Positions 62,865 through 64,000 of a stretch of DNA of 64,000 nt are shown in pieces. A model generated the notes under the pieces. That model saw nothing but the letters and a program-made list of their open reading frames with translations. It ran no database searches and was not told the origin of the DNA. The translations under genes and the position numbers were made by a program. Positions within the stretch are counted from its first letter, which is position 1; every line of letters starts with the position of its first letter. Origin of the DNA: Bacillus horti (GTDB taxonomy: Bacteria > Bacillota > Bacilli > Caldalkalibacillales > JCM-10596); contig NZ_JAUSTY010000001.1 in the NCBI RefSeq assembly GCF_030813115.1, forward strand, positions 248,001-312,000, written 5' to 3'.

Positions 62865-63341
62865 ATGGACATTTTTTTCAATATCCCTCTTTTAACAGCT
62901 TTACTAGCTATAGGGATTGCACAATTTATTAAGGTACCTCTATACTATATTCCTAATAAGAATTGGAACTGGGGTCTTATTTTTAGTACAGGTGGTATGC
63001 CTAGTTCTCATTCAGCTGCTGTTACAGGATTAACGACTGGTATTGCCCTTGAGTACGGTGTGGATTCTCCTCTTTTCGCCATTTCAACTGTATTTGCAAT
63101 TATTGTTATGTTTGATGCTGCTGGTGTTCGGAGACATGCTGGAGAGCAAGCTGTTGTGATTAATCGACTGGTAGATGATTTTAATCAAATGCTTCGGGAA
63201 GTAAAGAATTGGAATGTACAAACGGAGCAAATGAAAAGAATTCGTTTGAAGGAGCTTTTAGGTCATCAGCCTATAGAAGTGTTAATGGGTGGATTATTGG
63301 GAATTGGGATTGGGATAGCATTTCATTTTATTGTTAACTAA
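62865..63341 (+). CDS. yuiD: YuiD-like DUF212 (PAP2-related) membrane protein
   Basis: 158-aa membrane protein with four hydrophobic segments and the family motifs STGGMPSSHSAAVTGL, DAAGVRRHAGEQA and LKELLGHQPIEVLMGG, resembling the acid phosphatase/vanadium haloperoxidase site. Substrate unknown, possibly a lipid phosphate. The ATG follows AAAGGAAGGGCTTGGT; a TATAAT (62833-62838) is a likely -10 but the -35 is weak. Confidence 0.92.
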   Translation: MDIFFNIPLLTALLAIGIAQFIKVPLYYIPNKNWNWGLIFSTGGMPSSHSAAVTGLTTGIALEYGVDSPLFAISTVFAIIVMFDAAGVRRHAGEQAVVINRLVDDFNQMLREVKNWNVQTEQMKRIRLKELLGHQPIEVLMGGLLGIGIGIAFHFIVN

Positions 63342-63437
63342 TAACTTTTGGAGAAACTCACATACTTTCCCTTCATGATTAAACGATTGATCTTGTTAAT
63401 AAAAATGGTTAAGTTAGAGTGACTCTTTACCATTCAG

Positions 63438-63481
63438 AAAGGCAGTTCCAAGGTACATTTGACCTAAGAGCTGCCTTTTTA
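63438..63481 (+). terminator. Terminator of yuiD
   Basis: AAAGGCAG and CTGCCTTT outer arms, AAGGT/ACCT inner pair, then TTTTT on the plus strand. Confidence 0.8.
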
Positions 63482-63513
63482 AGTTCTATTTGCCTCAGTA
63501 TGAAAAGGATTGC

Positions 63514-64000
63514 TTATTGTTCAATAAGTTGCTCTACTTTATATACATTCATAGTTGCATCATCATTTAATTCATCAAGCCAGCTTTCTGACATCTCGCC
63601 TTCTCCATGTTGAATGACATACACGTCAAGTGTTTTCTTTCCCCAGAAGCGATACACATCATCTACTGTTTCAAAATACAAATCAATCTTATTTCCTTTA
63701 ATAGCTCCACCAGTATCGGCTACAACACCATACCCATAATTAGGAATGTATAGGATCGTGCCTAACGGAAAGACGGTTACATCTGCAGCAATAGTGGAAT
63801 ACAGATCTCTCCTCACCTTTACTCCTGAGAAAGTAATTCCGTATCCAGGGTGATCCTCATACTTACCTGTGGATTCAAAGCCTGCCGTATATCCAGTAGC
63901 GAGTACATTTATCACTTCAAATTGCTCTAAGTTTAAATTGGCCTCTATGGCTGCCAGATCATAATTAATATCAAGTAGAGAGTCTATGCTACTTTCCTCT
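63514..64000 (-). CDS. yuiC: 3D-domain protein, YuiC-like (5' end outside window)
   Basis: The frame stays open to the right edge, so the N-terminus is missing; at least 162 codons are present. The 3D domain holds [34 protein letters not shown] and the three-aspartate motif [17 protein letters not shown], as in MltA-like peptidoglycan lyases. In B. subtilis the 3D protein YuiC is next to yuiD and acts in sporulation. The GTG at 63915 could be read as a start but has no ribosome site and coding continues upstream. Confidence 0.9.
   Translation of the reverse strand, partial: EESSIDSLLDINYDLAAIEANLNLEQFEVINVLATGYTAGFESTGKYEDHPGYGITFSGVKVRRDLYSTIAADVTVFPLGTILYIPNYGYGVVADTGGAIKGNKIDLYFETVDDVYRFWGKKTLDVYVIQHGEGEMSESWLDELNDDATMNVYKVEQLIEQ

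Noticed and set aside
1-64000. CRISPR array, tRNA, rRNA, insertion sequence or prophage
   Set aside because: No regularly spaced repeats, tRNA cloverleaf, rRNA segment, transposase or phage gene was recognised.

Overview
The window looks like chromosome from an endospore-forming member of the Bacillales outside the B. subtilis group. Evidence: gerE, gerM, a gerA-type germinant receptor operon, two YjcZ-type mini-proteins, candidate sigma-E and sigma-K promoters, and a backbone that follows the B. subtilis order tig..rph-gerM-racE-ysmB-gerE-sdhBAC-yslB-lysC-uvrC-trxA-etfA-etfB-fadB-lcfA-yshE-mutS2, nearly all on the minus strand. SLH domains together with CsaB point to an S-layer held by pyruvylated wall polymer, as in Brevibacillus, Paenibacillus or B. 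anthracis. The species cannot be named from the sequence alone.

Layout. 1-7132: protein quality control and sporulation housekeeping (clpX partial, clpP, tig, a TPR protein, rph, gerM, racE, a MarR regulator). 7306-21638: accessory block with an orphan small protein, a MarR-controlled MMPL exporter, a luciferase-like monooxygenase, a YcaQ-like winged-helix protein, a sortase with its LPQTG adhesin, a diguanylate cyclase and an orphan REC-BTAD regulator. 21779-25989: gerE and a three-gene germinant receptor operon. 25982-33782: a thioesterase, then a tricarboxylate-type uptake and catabolism operon (tctCBA, two half-size AbrB membrane proteins, prpF-like, prpB-like) and a GntR/FCD regulator. 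33950-37100: sdhCAB. 37386-46969: yslB, lysC behind a lysine riboswitch, uvrC, trxA, etfA, etfB, fadB, lcfA. 47173-54528: surface module (phosphodiester glycosidase-SLH protein, membrane-anchored FAD oxidoreductase, DUF5693 protein, csaB). 54638-64000: a 30-aa peptide, yshE, mutS2, yugN-like, tkt, two YjcZ-type genes, pepA, yuiD, and a yuiC-like gene cut by the right edge.

How it works together. fadB-etfB-etfA and lcfA form a beta-oxidation locus; a FadR-like operator and a cre-like site sit at the fadB promoter, although fadR itself is missing here. The tct-prp operon could feed succinate and pyruvate to the adjacent succinate dehydrogenase; its promoter carries an FCD-type operator between -35 and -10. 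The LPQTG adhesin and sortase, and the SLH protein with CsaB, are two independent surface-anchoring routes. No tRNA, rRNA, CRISPR array, insertion sequence or prophage was recognised.
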